DNA from: Temnopleurus reevesii
Taxonomy: Eukaryota > Echinodermata > Echinoidea > Temnopleuroida > Temnopleuridae
Assembly (NCBI GenBank): GCA_036244855.1
Contig: BQKZ01000437.1
Span: 36,254-100,253 of the forward strand
Length of the DNA: 64,000 nt
Reading direction: 5' to 3'
Of this stretch, positions 23,675 to 37,560 are shown one piece after another. The notes under the pieces were generated by a model. It ran no database searches. It worked only from the letters and a program-made list of their open reading frames with translations, and was not told the origin of the DNA. Every line of letters begins with the position of its first letter. The stretch's first letter is position 1. The position numbers and the translations under genes are program-made.

Positions 23675-24285
23675 ACGTCCTGTCAATAAATTGTACACTT
23701 TGTATGAAAAATGTATTTTGGAGGTGGGTGTATCAGCCGAAGATCACTCTTATGTGTTGCAGCGTATATCAATTGCTCGTTTCCATTTCGAAAAAAAAAT
23801 CACCGTCTTCAATATGCTTAAAGAAGCAATGTCTGTCATCGAGGTATTTTAGATGAGCCATTTTCCAAGGATTGAATTGGTTGTTATTTGAATTAGTCTT
23901 TCGTTTACACCAATTTGAAAGTAGTATCCTACGACAGAAGGCCATTTGAAAACGATTTACAGCATTTCATACAATTGATGATGTTAAGGTTGCACATATC
24001 AAACAACATGATATTGTTGCTAATCTATTAATAATGCATGACAGCTAAAATCCGTTCTTGTCATATCACTTTAATGTTGTTGATATTGTTGTTGGACATG
24101 TCATCCAACTGCACTTTACTTGTAACAACACAATTTCCTTTCATTTTAATGGTCAATTTTAACATAACACAATGTAAAAGTCAGATTTTGTAGTGTGTTA
24201 TTGGCAACGTTTTGTTTTATCATGCTACTGTGGAATTCTTTTGAGGAAGTTTGGTGTTGATTTTTCATGACCGAAAAAATGATTA
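23675..24285. other. Intergenic, nothing recognised
   Basis: No coding or repeat structure that I can support. Confidence 0.45.
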
Positions 24286-24550
24286 ACAATGTTCGAATGT
24301 TCAATTTTCCTTTTGCTCCAATAGTGCCAGAATGATAATTTTGATTTGTGACAGACTGCGTCAGTCAAAGTGTATGTCTGACTTCTTTATTTAATGCACT
24401 TTTAAATAGAAAAGTAACGTATTTGTGATTAATATTGTTGTTCGAATGGTACATTTTTCTTTCGCCCCAACAGTGCCAGAATGATTATTCTGATTTGTGA
24501 ATGTGTCAATCAACATTTTTGTTTGACTTTTTATCTAATCCATCGGAAAA
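24285..24550. repeat. Twofold tandem duplication, about 150 bp
   Basis: gttcgaatg, then cccaaYagtgccagaatgat and ttgatttgtga-like blocks at 24291 recur at 24440. The copies are diverged by many substitutions. Confidence 0.75.
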
Positions 24551-24559
24551 AAATCTACT

Positions 24560-25105
24560 TGTTAACATTTTTGAGTAGGCGTGTAATAGAAAATGAATGA
24601 GAGGTTGTGTCTGTATGTGTGTATGTTTGTGTATATGGGAACCTAGTACATATCTATATCGATATCATGGCATATGAAGGTGTGACCTTTGACATTTGAA
24701 GCTTGTCGTGGAGAGAAGGCTTTTATTAGAGGAGACATCCTATGGGCTACACTGATTTATTTAAAGACATGCGTTTCAAATCTTAGATCTCATTAATTAT
24801 GATTACTGTATTAAGGAACGGTACTTAGTACGTATGAGCGTTTGATTCCAATGAAAATGGGAAAGCAACGTAGAAATCATCAACATTAATGTAAGTATAG
24901 TCTACCATCGGATGTCTTTATATACAAAACTACCAATGAGTCGCCAACATTTAGTGTTTTATGGGTCTAACATTATCAAAGCGAAATAGATATTTTGAGG
25001 AAAATTCTCAGGAATGTTCAGGAAGAAAACTGGGGAAAAAATCTTTCTATAAAACTCTGGCGGAAAATTCGGTAGTTTTTAGCAAGGCCCGTGTACATGT
25101 ATATA
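24560..25105. other. Intergenic, nothing recognised
   Basis: No feature recognised up to the assembly gap. Confidence 0.4.
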
Positions 25106-25910
25106 NNNNNNNNNNNNNNNNNNNNNNNNNNNNNNNNNNNNNNNNNNNNNNNNNNNNNNNNNNNNNNNNNNNNNNNNNNNNNNNNNNNNNNNNNNNNNNN
25201 NNNNNNNNNNNNNNNNNNNNNNNNNNNNNNNNNNNNNNNNNNNNNNNNNNNNNNNNNNNNNNNNNNNNNNNNNNNNNNNNNNNNNNNNNNNNNNNNNNNN
25301 NNNNNNNNNNNNNNNNNNNNNNNNNNNNNNNNNNNNNNNNNNNNNNNNNNNNNNNNNNNNNNNNNNNNNNNNNNNNNNNNNNNNNNNNNNNNNNNNNNNN
25401 NNNNNNNNNNNNNNNNNNNNNNNNNNNNNNNNNNNNNNNNNNNNNNNNNNNNNNNNNNNNNNNNNNNNNNNNNNNNNNNNNNNNNNNNNNNNNNNNNNNN
25501 NNNNNNNNNNNNNNNNNNNNNNNNNNNNNNNNNNNNNNNNNNNNNNNNNNNNNNNNNNNNNNNNNNNNNNNNNNNNNNNNNNNNNNNNNNNNNNNNNNNN
25601 NNNNNNNNNNNNNNNNNNNNNNNNNNNNNNNNNNNNNNNNNNNNNNNNNNNNNNNNNNNNNNNNNNNNNNNNNNNNNNNNNNNNNNNNNNNNNNNNNNNN
25701 NNNNNNNNNNNNNNNNNNNNNNNNNNNNNNNNNNNNNNNNNNNNNNNNNNNNNNNNNNNNNNNNNNNNNNNNNNNNNNNNNNNNNNNNNNNNNNNNNNNN
25801 NNNNNNNNNNNNNNNNNNNNNNNNNNNNNNNNNNNNNNNNNNNNNNNNNNNNNNNNNNNNNNNNNNNNNNNNNNNNNNNNNNNNNNNNNNNNNNNNNNNN
25901 NNNNNNNNNN
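25106..25910. other. Assembly gap (805 N)
   Basis: Unknown sequence, directly followed by 10 G at 25911-25920. Frames drawn through it have no meaning. Confidence 1.
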
Positions 25911-25920
25911 GGGGGGGGGG

Positions 25921-26115
25921 AGGTTATGTGTACTAGCGTATCGTTAAGCGGCATGTTTTTCACCAAAGGGGGAATGCATTGATTCTTGATGAACGATCGC
26001 AACTTTTTTCTGTACAAGGCACCCACCCTTACTTGACTAAGACTTGCTGCTACACGCTACGCCAGTTGTTGTATGTGAGTATGTTCGTTCAGAGTCTGCG
26101 TCTGCGCTGTAATGT
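25921..26115. other. Intergenic, nothing recognised
   Basis: Short stretch between the gap and a GT repeat; no feature. Confidence 0.4.
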
Positions 26116-26118
26116 GAG

Positions 26119-26162
26119 GTGTGTGTGTGTGTGTGTGTATGTGTGTGTGTGTGTATGTGTCA
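26119..26162. repeat. (GT)n microsatellite
   Basis: About 20 GT units with two interruptions (gtatgt). Confidence 0.95.
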
Positions 26163-26164
26163 TT

Positions 26165-29100
26165 GTTACTGATTTTTTTAACATAAAAAAAAGAGAAAAC
26201 AAGAAAGAAGTCATTATTTCCTTCGACACAGAAAAGGCCATCCTTTTTTGCTCCTTAAAGGACAATTCTCTTTTATTCGACCAAAAAAGTCGATTCAATA
26301 ATTTTTCGTTGACCAACATTCTCCAGCAACTTCATGAGAATACTAGAACGGGGTCGCTGATATATTGATACAATTGCGTTCAACCTTTAAACGTAGTACA
26401 ATACCTTTGCCTATAATATCATTAACTACTGTTGCCAAGTAACCGGAAATTGAACGGAGCACCCTGAAAATAAAATCCTATCGTGCCAATATACCAAAAA
26501 CATACATTCGAGATCTATTTTTGGCCAACAGATGCCGTTGGATAAATCCATGCGAACTTAATATCATTCACCTTTTCCCTTATACCTAGACATCTCCTGG
26601 AGAACTCTGAGAGCATTGTCAATAGTTTGTTTTAGGAAGAAAATAGCGTGGCCACTCTACTCGAGGGATAACCTTTTCATGTGCACGGCCGAGATTAGTT
26701 ATTTCGCTTCCGTACTCGTTCGGAGGGCGAGTTATTTGCTTTCTGTTCAATGTTCTCCAATCACAATTGTAGATTGTCTGGGGCCTCTTTTACTAGTCTC
26801 GGGGCGCAGGCTTCATGGATGGATTAATTTTGGAATGCATCCAAGCTTGTGTAACTTGCCAAATGATCTACGGTTGTATTATTCTTAGGCAATTTTAGAT
26901 GCGGTATTTTTGGTTGCTTTAACAAATTTTCATCATCGTTCTATGGACCAGTATAGGAGTCCTTAATTTGAACATTAACATGTAGAATAAAATGCTCCAG
27001 AGATATCAGACCACGGTGCCCATGTTTGAATGCTCCTGCCGTGCTAAAAGTAGCATACGCAATAATAGTTGCATACACTCACGTAGACTCACGTATTCAC
27101 TACATGAACTATTTTGAGAACACATTGGCAAAAAGACCTCACAAGAGTCTGATCAGTCAGACTAGCTCTTTCCCCCATCTCAGCGATGCTTTACCGAGCT
27201 AAACCATCGCGCGCCGTGCCAAGTCAACCTTAATTACCGAGCCATCTGCCTTCACATGCAAGTTCACATCCCCTAACTAGACTGGTGTACGCTCCCATCT
27301 CAGGCTCAATGAATTGAAAATGTGTACGCTGCAACACACGAGAGTGGGCTACCTTTCTTGATTCAAAATCGATCGAGTGTCATAACAAATATGGCGGATA
27401 AATTATGTCGATCGAGCGTCTCGAACGGCTTGCAAAATTTTTAATATTCATACCTCATCATGCAAAACTACCAAGATATTGAATTGTTCTCACTAAGTGC
27501 CTGGGTATTAGCTATCATGTATCGTTATTTAGAGTAATATAATGATGTTATACTGTATTATAATATTCGAATATGACTATATATTATAGACTAGTATAAG
27601 CTAAGATATGTATACGTATAACTTAGGGGATAAGGATAATGCGTATATATCCAGATAGGCATGAAATATACAATTTCAGCGGTGTTGCTTCGCAGGTTTG
27701 AATTAACCAAGTCTGCTGTGGAAGATATCACAGTGCAACGAGCCATGCAATCTCGTTTGGTGAATACATTAAGTGTTCTATGGATGATGAAGGAATGTTA
27801 ATGGGAAGGGAACCCGTTGAATGACCCAATCCTAAGCAATACACGAAGCCAAATGCTATATCTACATCGACGAGGTCCAATGACTTTAAACGTGTATTAA
27901 TAAACAACGTTAATCATCGGGTACAACGCTTTAATATTCACCATTAATCTCTTGAAATGTGAAATTGGTTTTGTTTGGTAGACGAACGTTGTTGTAGTAT
28001 ATTTCTTTCCCCATTTGTGTTCTAATCAAAATGTCACCGAATGCTGTCAGAATGGGTTTGCTTTGGAGTGATGTAAGTGGGTTCGTGTATGAAGACAAAC
28101 AGGTTTAATAACCGGTTACCATGGTAACCAAAATCAAAATGGCCCTCTCTTTGTGCTGTGTTATATGTTTGCTATATTTGTATATTTTTTTCACCAAGCG
28201 TAGCCCGATAACGGGAGATGCAACATGTTTAGAAAATTAGGCGTTTAGAAATGTGGTGTAATCATGTTGTTAATAAACAAAATGCACACTGCTAAAACCA
28301 TAGCAAATATCACACAATCCTACCCTTATTGCCCTGATATTCAATATTTCCCAATTTACTAACACATGTATTCCTAAAACTACATGCTAACACCATATTC
28401 CCACACATAGATTCTAGATTTGATAAATTAGTATTTTTCACGATTGTTTAACAGAGTTAATTCATCGGAAAAGTCGGTCATAAACAGAAAAGGTTTATAG
28501 TTCATTTCCTTTATTTAAATCTTTCCACCCTCATTCAAAATGTGATGGAAGCCCTTTGCAATATTTTCCCGTATATATATATATATTTTCTCTAATGCAG
28601 CCCATATATATATTTATTTGCTAATATGATTTAGGAATTTGACCCTTTCCTCTTCATTGCTACTTCCATTGTTACAAAAATGCTAATCATCTTTTATTGT
28701 GTGAAATACAGCATACGCAATGAATCAAAGCCTTTTATTGCTGAAAACCTTTATACTTTGCAGTTTATACTGTTGGACTCTCGCAATGAAACGTGGACAC
28801 TTAAGTCATGAATAGATCTTACTTTTAGTACTTCATGTCTATCCACTCATCGAAAACACCATTTTAATTTCTTGTTGCACCGCTCAAATCCATGAAATTA
28901 TGGAACTATACTTTGCCCAAATATTAATGTATTTATAACCTTTCCTGTATATTAATCTTCCCAGTGATTCATGTATCCTATTGATATAAAACCCTTTAAT
29001 TCCAATTCAATCTGACCATTTTCTTTTAAACCTTCCTATCATTCATTCAAATGCAATTACTAGCTAACTATCATCTCGCTGTTCAAACGTCTTATTTGAT

Positions 29101-29795
29101 GAGATTTACAGACTGTAAACCTTTTTATGAGTTGCAAAAGATAGATGTCTATAAGTTTTCTAATCGAATTTTCCGTCGTTTCCTGTTACCTCTCCATACT
29201 GGATTACTAGATTCCTCTCTAAAATATATCGAGAAAATATCAAATCATTAACGATATAGAAAAGGATGCTAATGCATATATAATGTAGTTAAATTTTCAC
29301 AAGCATGACGTGTGTTCCCATGCATATACTTATGTTCTATTACTGTTTGAAAGAGTTTGATATGAAAATGATATATATTATGGCGTAGAGTGTGAAATTT
29401 ACGATAATTATTTATGAAATGTATTCCTATTATTTTTGCTGCCTTGAAGTTTTCTTATATATCTGTTTCCGATTTCTTTTTTTTTTTTAATAAAACCAAT
29501 GCTTTTAGACTTAGTATACTTTAAAGTTGCTTTCCTTGTCGCACGCTATTTAATGGTCACAGGTCATGCAGTAATTAACGTGCCCTTTGTATGTTTTTAT
29601 TCAAAGATGATATAAAGACAAAGTTGTGACGTCATTACTATGTAACATATACGTGCACGCACGGATTTATAGATTCGCGAGCACGTGCGCCGAATTTCAG
29701 TCTCGTCAATGCAGTATTACTGGGCTTGCGCTTTTCAACGCGACCGTTTATTTAAGACGTTAGCTCTATGAGCAGCCCGAGTCGAAGTTAATTTG
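26165..29795. other. Intergenic, no recognised gene
   Basis: About 3.6 kb with only short open frames lacking domains. Two exact X-box matches lie here (26431-26443 with a 1-nt spacer, and 28115-28128). AT-rich patches at 27530-27640 and 28560-28620 are otherwise featureless. GC content rises at 29640-29780. Confidence 0.45.
28115..28128. promoter_or_regulatory. X-box (RFX) motif, perfect palindrome
   Basis: gttaccatggtaac sits inside a 16-bp perfect palindrome (28114-28129) and fits GTNRCC-N2-RGYAAC. An ATG at 28139 opens a short hydrophobic frame of about 30 codons, not recognisable as a protein. Confidence 0.35.
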
Positions 29796-29800
29796 CTCTT

Positions 29801-29935
29801 GTCCCCATTTCATAAATAGTTGCGTCTAAACGCAACTCAGCAAATTAAACGCAAGTCCTTAATACGCTCTCCTGAAAATAGAGTTGTGTTAAATTTTCCG
29901 ACTTGCGTTTAAACCCAACTTTTTATGCCATAGGA
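29801..29935. mobile_element. Foldback element, about 135 bp
   Basis: Outer arms gtccccatttcataaatagt and, on the other strand, ggtcctatggcataaaaagt. The inner part carries aaacgcaagtc and its complement gacttgcgttt. No coding capacity. Confidence 0.7.
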
Positions 29936-29939
29936 CCCT

Positions 29940-30785
29940 GGAGTACAAGTGAAACAAAAATCATTTGTAATTTATGTGATACATTTACACCTTCTTTTCA
30001 ATTGTATCAATTGAGGTCCGAGAGACCCTGAAATTTATTTTAGTTAGAGAATAACAACCTTTACACAATACGTTCATCATGGTCGTTTCGGCCTTCCATA
30101 CATTTAACGTCTTTCAGAACGGTCGTGTTGCAAAGCGAAAGCCCCGTATTATCTATATCATAGCGAGCTGGACAATTGGTGAATTACTTCCGGTGTCACA
30201 ACTTTTTCATTATATTACGTTGTTTGTCGTATAACGCCTGCCCTCATGCTTGCCCGACTATACACTTCATTGCGCACACTCGCAAGACGTGCACAGTTAT
30301 GCCGTATCTATACCTACCGATTTCTTTTATCAAATTGGCAACACTACCATTAACACTTTTTTATTTGATATATATTTAATCCTATTATATGTGGATTTTT
30401 CAGAGTATAAATATATAAATATCTTGCCTATTATTTTTGTTTTTTTTTGTTTTAGCCGACTGCATCTTCAACTAACACATGTGGATGCGGTGTGAATTTT
30501 TGAACAAACTAACACAGACTCATATAGCAGTTTGTCGTATACTTGATTTTCATATATATATATCAATACATTTCAGCATTGTTTGAGACTATCTAAATAT
30601 GTTTCATGAATAAATCAGATGCTATTGCTAATACGAGTAAGTTTAGTTAACATCACACGAACAAACGCATAACAAATTTCATGCCTTGAAGCTGGTAGCT
30701 TAGGCATCTTATACAAAGGAAGAACGAGTGGCCTAGTCTCAGACTCAGAGACCACCCGCAAAGAAAAATAAAATGAAATAAAAGG
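29940..30785. other. Intergenic, no gene
   Basis: AT-rich; short frames only, none recognised. Confidence 0.45.
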
Positions 30786-30790
30786 TAGGA

Positions 30791-30839
30791 TAGCCTGGAT
30801 TAAAGGCTACAATCTAGACGCCTTTAGATCATCAGGCTA
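30791..30839. repeat. Short hairpin
   Basis: tagcctggattaaaggc pairs with gcctttagatcatcaggcta around a 12-nt loop, with a small bulge. Confidence 0.55.
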
Positions 30840-30959
30840 TGAGGTGCATGCAACTCTCTGAAGCGCGTAAAGTCGGGTAACATGAAGGATGGTGGTCTAT
30901 TGGCGTCCAACCCGAGCCAAAGAGGGGCCATTTTGTTTCTTTTCCCCGTAGAAAATCAC

Positions 30960-31120
30960 CCATAAACCTGTCTGACCCGGATGTAATAGTTGATGTGTGT
31001 ATGTTCGAATGTGTCAGACCCATTCGTAATAAGATGTGTAATGTAAAACTCCGATAAAAACAGTACAACTAGACAAGAGATTGCACTTGAATGTGTCAGA
31101 CCCATTTGTAGTAATTTTTG
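30960..31120. repeat. Short repeated 'gtgtcagacccatt' unit
   Basis: gaatgtgtcagacccatt followed by gta.taa occurs at about 31006 and 31089, with a weaker ctgtctgacccg at about 30968. This looks like an eroded tandem unit of about 83 bp or less. Confidence 0.5.
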
Positions 31121-31124
31121 TCGT

Positions 31125-32610
31125 GTAAGCCCATCAGATAATACACGGCGACTAGGCCTGCTCAAAGAATGCATTTTGTCATTTACACCGCAGTCCTTGA
31201 TGTTTTAAAGATTCGGAAACAATAAGAAAAAAATGTAATAGGATATGGATATATTAAACATATGAAAATTGCTATCTTCCGTAGATATTAACGTATCGGA
31301 TTTTGCCAATTAGGGATGAATATGCTTTAAATTTGACCTTTTCTTGCATTTTTCATGCACAAGATACAAGATAAGTACAAACCTATCAGTGAACTAGTCA
31401 GGGTACCTCACGAAAGGCTTGAAGTCTTATTTTCAATGGGACTCTTCAAGTATAAAAGGTATCTTTCTGTGATATTTGTGAATTAATTTCATTAAGCAAG
31501 GCTTTAATGCCTTTTTAATATACATGTATTTACCTATGCCCTCCTAGGCATTTAGATTCAAAAGCATTGCTGGGCAGGCCGAGTTGTAACGCCGTTGTAT
31601 TGGGTATAAGCTCCTTCTCTGCGCTCAGCCCCCGATAAACATCTAATAACTTGCCGAGTAAAGGTCATGTCACCGCGTTCACTGTAGACGCAGGGAAACA
31701 AACAATGCTTGAAACATTCTTGTCACAACTGCATGATACACAGAGGCATTTCAAAATCCATATGAGAAGAAGATTATTGTTGTTTCCAACATCCCCTTAC
31801 CCATAATGCATTGCCATGGACACATCGTCTTCTGCACAGACTGTGTGAACATGAGCATACCCTGTAAAGCACATGGTGCGGATTTAGTATCACTCTTTAA
31901 TTCTATAAATGATACTGAAACTATGTTAATTAAGGTTTAAAGACCGCTTGTAATAGCTGCATCAAATACCATTAATACGTTTGCATGTTCATCCGGTGAC
32001 CATACTGAATACTATTTCTGATACCATATCAGACGATGGAAAAAAATACTATTGTAGCATTGGAATTCTTTTATGTTGATGCCATCTAGAAAATTGTGTT
32101 ATAGGTGTACAATATGTAATATGTATTACGTTTGACTCGGGATAAAAACCTTTGTAAAGAAGCCATATTTACTTTAAAAATAAAGGGAAATTACTGTCTC
32201 ATCTTGAAAAGATATAAGGCCTTGAACTTCTACGCAAACGTTGTCACGAGCTGCCCTTTTGAAACCTGAGCCCATCTCTACCGCCATCTTGATGGATTCC
32301 TGCCGCCCAGACCGCCGTTTTAAATCTTATTCTCGTCGTTTAGTAGATGGAGGAGTATAGCCGCCCGGATTGACAAAGTACACGCAAATCTTAAAATGGA
32401 GCATCAGTCATCCAGTACCGAAGGACATATGCGTGGCTGTGTTGTTCGGTTCGTCTCTATCATGTCTATGCATTACTAGCTAGAAGCACCTGCGTTCATA
32501 TTTTGCGTTTCAGCCTTCGAGAGCAAGACATGTTCTCATTCAACCCTCTACAAAATTGAAGTTTTATCTTCTCACATCTTCATTAAACCCAAATATGGCA
32601 ACTTCAGCAA
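31125..32610. other. Intergenic, no gene
   Basis: No coding or repeat feature that I can support. Confidence 0.45.
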
Positions 32611-32614
32611 CTGT

Positions 32615-32860
32615 TATCATGTTTTTGTGAACGCGACTTCGTATCGGGTGTAATATTGTAATATGGTGCTCTGAATCACATTTACAATACGAACAACTAT
32701 GACACCACAGTTTCAAGCACCTTTTTCAAAGCTATTTAACACCCAAAACCAGACCATCAGCAGTTGTCTTCACGCTTGTGTGAACGCGTCTTCGTATCGG
32801 GTCCAACACTGTGATGTGGCACTCTGAATCATATAACAGTGTTGCGACCTCTTTATTTGT
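32615..32860. repeat. Twofold duplication, about 153 bp apart
   Basis: gtgaacgcg.cttcgtatcggg followed by a tgtgat/tgtaat-type block and ctctgaatca occurs at 32627 and 32780. Confidence 0.75.
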
Positions 32861-32864
32861 CGTG

Positions 32865-34325
32865 TGAACGAGACCGCGGACCCCTTTCATTAGACCCTAC
32901 AACAGATGACGTCATTCGCGAATCTTCATGTGATACCCGTGTCCCAGTGACACCATCTTGTTGATGCTGTCCTCTACTTAACCTCTTATCATCTTCATCA
33001 GTACTCACGATCCTCTCTTTGTGGAATCGAAGACCTGTTCCATTTTCTCATTACCAGAAGCTAATTCGTTGACTTCTCAGTACCAGCACCCTTTCACTGT
33101 TGCTTTTTGACCGTTTTTATTCCTAAGGTCATTTTTCGAGTTCTTCTGCTGAAATATGGATAACGCAAGAGAACTGAACGCAATGCGATGGGAACTGTAG
33201 ATAGTTTTGCGTGGGCTGACGTAAGGTTGTCTACGCCATACATTATCATTGATTTCTTGAAGATTTGAACGTGATGCTCTGGAAGATACATGCTTCCCAT
33301 AAACTTGATTCCCGAGGCGCCATAGCCCTGCCGTTTTTGTTTCACTTTTAAAAAGCATTCATTTATATGTTTACAATTGGCAATGTTGACACTTCAAACT
33401 GCACTTTGCTTTGTAAAGCGCGTTAGTGCTGTTTAAGGGGAAAATGTCTAAATATAGCCCCTAATTTCCTCTCAGATTTGAGGAAATTAGTTTGGTTGCA
33501 TTCCACTTGACATGAATGTCTCAACGGGAAGTACATTAATCAGGCTCCCACACCAGGCTTTATTCTGGCGCTAACATTTCGAGATCAGCTATCAGCTTCA
33601 TTCATTGTAAGGAGTGCAGTGTGCAAGTTTAAATGACCCCTGTTCTTCCCCAGACGTCCTCTCAAAACAATATCACTTATGGTAACCTATTCACATTAAA
33701 TACAGAAAAACAATAACTTCAGGATAATATCACAATTCTCTCAAAATGTTTCCTTTTTTTTAAATTCAAACGCAAACTCTGGTTTATATAAAGTGAACGC
33801 CAAGCATAGCGCGATTAAATTATTCAAAATCCGTCTTACAATTTCCTTTTTGTTGAAAATTCTACTGAAGATCACTTTTATTCTAAGGTATGATTTTCTC
33901 CATAGATGTGTGTGAATAATTTCAGAAGCCTCTATAAATGTTTGAATTTCGTGGGTACTCTCACAAATATGATGCAGATATTACGTCATTCCAGGTCTGC
34001 GATACAATACTGTAATACCCTGGCTGCAAAGACTGAATCAACCGCAAAACACTGAATTATTTTCCTCGTCAGCAATAGGACGAACTCCCTTTTATTTCAT
34101 GACGTTTGCTTTACGTTTTGTCTGGTTTCCATTATCAAGTACCTCGTAGTTTACATGCGTCACATTTTTAGATTATCGGACTATTTTTGGCAAAAGATTG
34201 CGAGAGAAAGTATTCCACCGATTAACATGGTTTAGAGAATAAGTTATATTTAGACCTGTTTGTGCAAATACAAAGTATTTACGAAATGAAATAATGCGAC
34301 GCCAAACGTCGGTACTCAAATCGAG
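32865..34325. other. Intergenic, no gene
   Basis: Two overlapping minus-strand frames (33077-33358) lack recognisable features. Nothing else stands out. Confidence 0.45.
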
Positions 34326-34330
34326 TAGCA

Positions 34331-34515
34331 TAAAGGCCTGGGCACACCGAACATGGCACGGCAACACGGCACGGTATTTCTGAGATACCTCCCCTGTGAT
34401 TGGTCCATCGGTAGACATCCTTTGCAGGGAGCAGCGTGCTAGCCAATAACATCCAAGATACCGCGTAGATTCTGTGCCTTGATGCCGTGCCGTGATTGGT
34501 GTGACCGGGCCTTTA
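34331..34515. mobile_element. Foldback element, family B
   Basis: Arms taaaggcctgggcacacc and, on the other strand, taaaggcccggtcacacc, continuing into cggcacgg-rich pairing. A second inner pairing involves gtgattgg and ccaataac. The ends resemble those of family A. Confidence 0.8.
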
Positions 34516-34519
34516 CGCG

Positions 34520-36055
34520 GGAAATAGAGAATGGGACGTCTGATGGAGGAGATTGGATGGAAAATAGGCGGGAAATCTTCTAACCGTCCTGCGCGACTGC
34601 CTCGCGAGCCTCCCCAGACATCGCAGGTATTAACGGTGATTTATGAGCCAAAAAACAAAGGATCCAATTTCACCTTTCAATTAAACAACCTTTAGTCGCC
34701 GAAAGTCAAAGGACCCCGAGCATTTAAATTCGTCAAACTTTTTAAATATCGCCTCTGATATATTCCTTACACTGCCGAAAGCACATTGTTTTCATTCCTG
34801 TTTTCTGTAGATTTTCTATTCAACTAATGTTTTATATATTGAGAGCATACAAAAGGGAAGTCGTCCATAATTACAAAATGTTGTAAAGGGAATCTTCGAA
34901 AATTATACAATTTACAAGGCTAATTAAGAAAGGAAATCAAACAAGTAACTTTGGATCAGATGTATGTGCAAATGATTTTATCCACTCATCAATTATAACA
35001 TTCACTATCTCCTAACGATATGGATATATTTATTTCAGATTTTGTAAATGTTTGTTAAATCTTATAAAACTGTCGCAGGATAAAATACGATCTCCGCCGG
35101 AACATATTAAAAGCAGCAACTGCTATGTGCATGTTAATGTAGGTCTGGCATTTGGTATAAAAGTGCACACCTCTTATGGCTCACCAAAAAAGGACACATT
35201 TTCCAAAACAATCGTACATGGTGCCAATTACAGAAAGCTGAATTGTTGACGTCTGGAAATTTAAAATTTGAAGTGTGTAAAAGCTCACCCATGCTTAGCG
35301 AATTAAATAATATTGATTCTCGTAAACAAAAGCACACTATCTAGAAAATTTAAACTAGTTATTGATGTCAAGTTTCATTCCCGGACACCCATTAACAAGG
35401 TCGAGTTGGAATGACCAGGCCTATGCAAAATCAATAAGATCTTTTTGCTGTTGTTGTTTTGGAATTGATCATTACGATTATGAATAATTTCCCTGGGTGC
35501 ATTCAGGCATGTGTCATAACATTATAATCTCAACCCCCATGCGACTTTTAAACGATTATCCACTAGATCCAGCATACCAATATTACGCACTGGCCAACCT
35601 TTCTCCCATCATCCCCGCAGAAGCACAACCCAATTTTCCATCCATAAATAATTCAAGGTTGTTACCATACAGCCCAAATGCCGTTGCCTAACTGTCTTTT
35701 AGTACCCCACCCCATTTTCCCCTCATACCCTTCGGCTTTCGTGTGACGAAGTACATCTCTATGGACAGGCGCGGTGGTAATTGCGTGTGATGTCTAAGCG
35801 CGGGAAAAAAGCGCGGGAAAACTTCAGCTCGACTCTCTCAACAATACCTGCCTCTCCCCATCAGTCCCATTCGTTCGGATCCGAGGCTGGTAGTGCAGGT
35901 CTTTGGGGACTGACTAATTTCACAAATGGAAGCGACTTTCAGTAGGGGCTTCTGGAGTAAATAGTGCATGCAATACGAATGGAAAGACACGCTCCTCGAA
36001 CGGGAAATGGGGTGGTAGAGCGATGTAATGACACAGTGATGACGTTGTCGTCATT
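34520..36055. other. Intergenic, no gene
   Basis: Short frames such as 35497-35691 have no recognisable feature. A duplicated gcgcgggaaaa occurs near 35798-35820. Confidence 0.45.
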
Positions 36056-36057
36056 GC

Positions 36058-36281
36058 TAAAGACCGACTCACACATTTGCGTCTTAAGCCTGCGTTGACC
36101 CAGTGTTCTTTGAAAATAAAAAAACGCTCCCCTGACGTAATACGCATGTCATACGGTGGACTGACGTTCGGCGCGGCATACGCTCATTGAGCGCAAGCCG
36201 AAACGTCAGTCCACCGCCTGAATAGTGTAAAAACGCTGAGCGGACGCAGGCTAAAGACGCAAAAGTGTGTCAGTCACCTTA
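36058..36281. mobile_element. Foldback element, family A copy 2
   Basis: Arms taaagaccgactcacac and, on the other strand, taaggtgactgacacac, both followed by ttttgcgtctt-like and agcctgcgt sequence. The inner stem ggtggactgacgtt / aacgtcagtccacc-type is the same as in the copy at 10.4 kb. Confidence 0.8.
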
Positions 36282-36284
36282 ACG

Positions 36285-37560
36285 ATGAAAATCATGGGAC
36301 GGGGCATGGGGAGTTGGCCATCACTGCAGATTTGTTGCAATACGAGTTAATAGCTGGATGAAGATATTGGTTGATATGATTTGAGTAGGAATGGTAATGG
36401 CAAAAGGAAACTACATACAGGTTTTAACTGAAGAGTTAGAAGGATACGAAGTGTCCGTTGAAACACTGAATTATAAACACATTTATTATATACCGTATCG
36501 TGTTTTTCTCTTGCCAAATTTGGATCAGGCTTTCTCATTCGAAATAAGTCACTTCCAAAATGATTGGTAAAAAAGGCCTGCTGCGTCCACTTTGATAATG
36601 TTGATGGAATATCTTACGCAACCATCATCATGGAAGTGTAATTTGCATTCAAGAAAAAGATTCCATGAATAAACACAACGCCTAGTAACTACAAAATTGA
36701 ACAAGGGGAGAATTCAATGTATGATTTATTAAGTTATTCAAATGATCAAGCCTTCATCCCATTGTTTACTGGCTCGTATTATTTCAATACTGTTTGTTCC
36801 GTGCACATTTCAGATCTCACTCATGATAAGTGTATATATGACTCTAAGATCATTTTTATTGTCCTCAGTTGTACCCGGCCATAATGGTAATTTTATAGCA
36901 ACAAATATATACACCAATGCCATGAAGACACCACTTGATCGGCACAAATAACCCGCAAAGAGGCTAAGATTCAGGATAACTAACTTACATTGTTGATGAA
37001 CAAGCGATATGTAGGTTTGCAGATGGAATCGGTTATATTAGGCCATATTCTGTCTTGGATAATTAACACAAACATGATGCTTTTTAGACATATTTTGTTG
37101 TTCTACATTTACTGTAAAAATATAATGGACTACATACCCGATTGTTCTAGCCGTTGCATAAACAAGCCCTTTGGTTCTTTTCTTTTTAGATGTATAACCC
37201 ATCATTATTGTGCAATGCTAAAATGAATGAAGTGTTCTCAGTACATATTAATGAAAAAGGCAACCAGAATTATACAAATGGCTCTATAAAGTAGATGTGA
37301 TGAGTTCATGAAATAATGCTACCCCACCACTTTATAATGTTTGTATAGATTTAAGATTGTTATCCTAGAGCATACTTTGTATACAATAGCCATGTACCTT
37401 GTAATACAAATATATCATTTCTAATTGATAAGACATGACGACCCCGAAATTGTGATAAAATTAGAAATAGCACCAGAATTACAAAGTGGCGATTTATATA
37501 TCGTCATGGTCCATTAAGTTATGGTTGCCGTCTGTAAACCTTGGACAAATCATCAAACGG
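36285..37560. other. Intergenic, no gene
   Basis: Only short frames without recognisable features. Confidence 0.45.

Noticed and set aside
24961..26026. Frames of about 300 codons across 25.0-26.0 kb, and similar ones at 42.7-43.2 and 62.7-63.4 kb
   Set aside because: They consist almost entirely of assembly-gap Ns.
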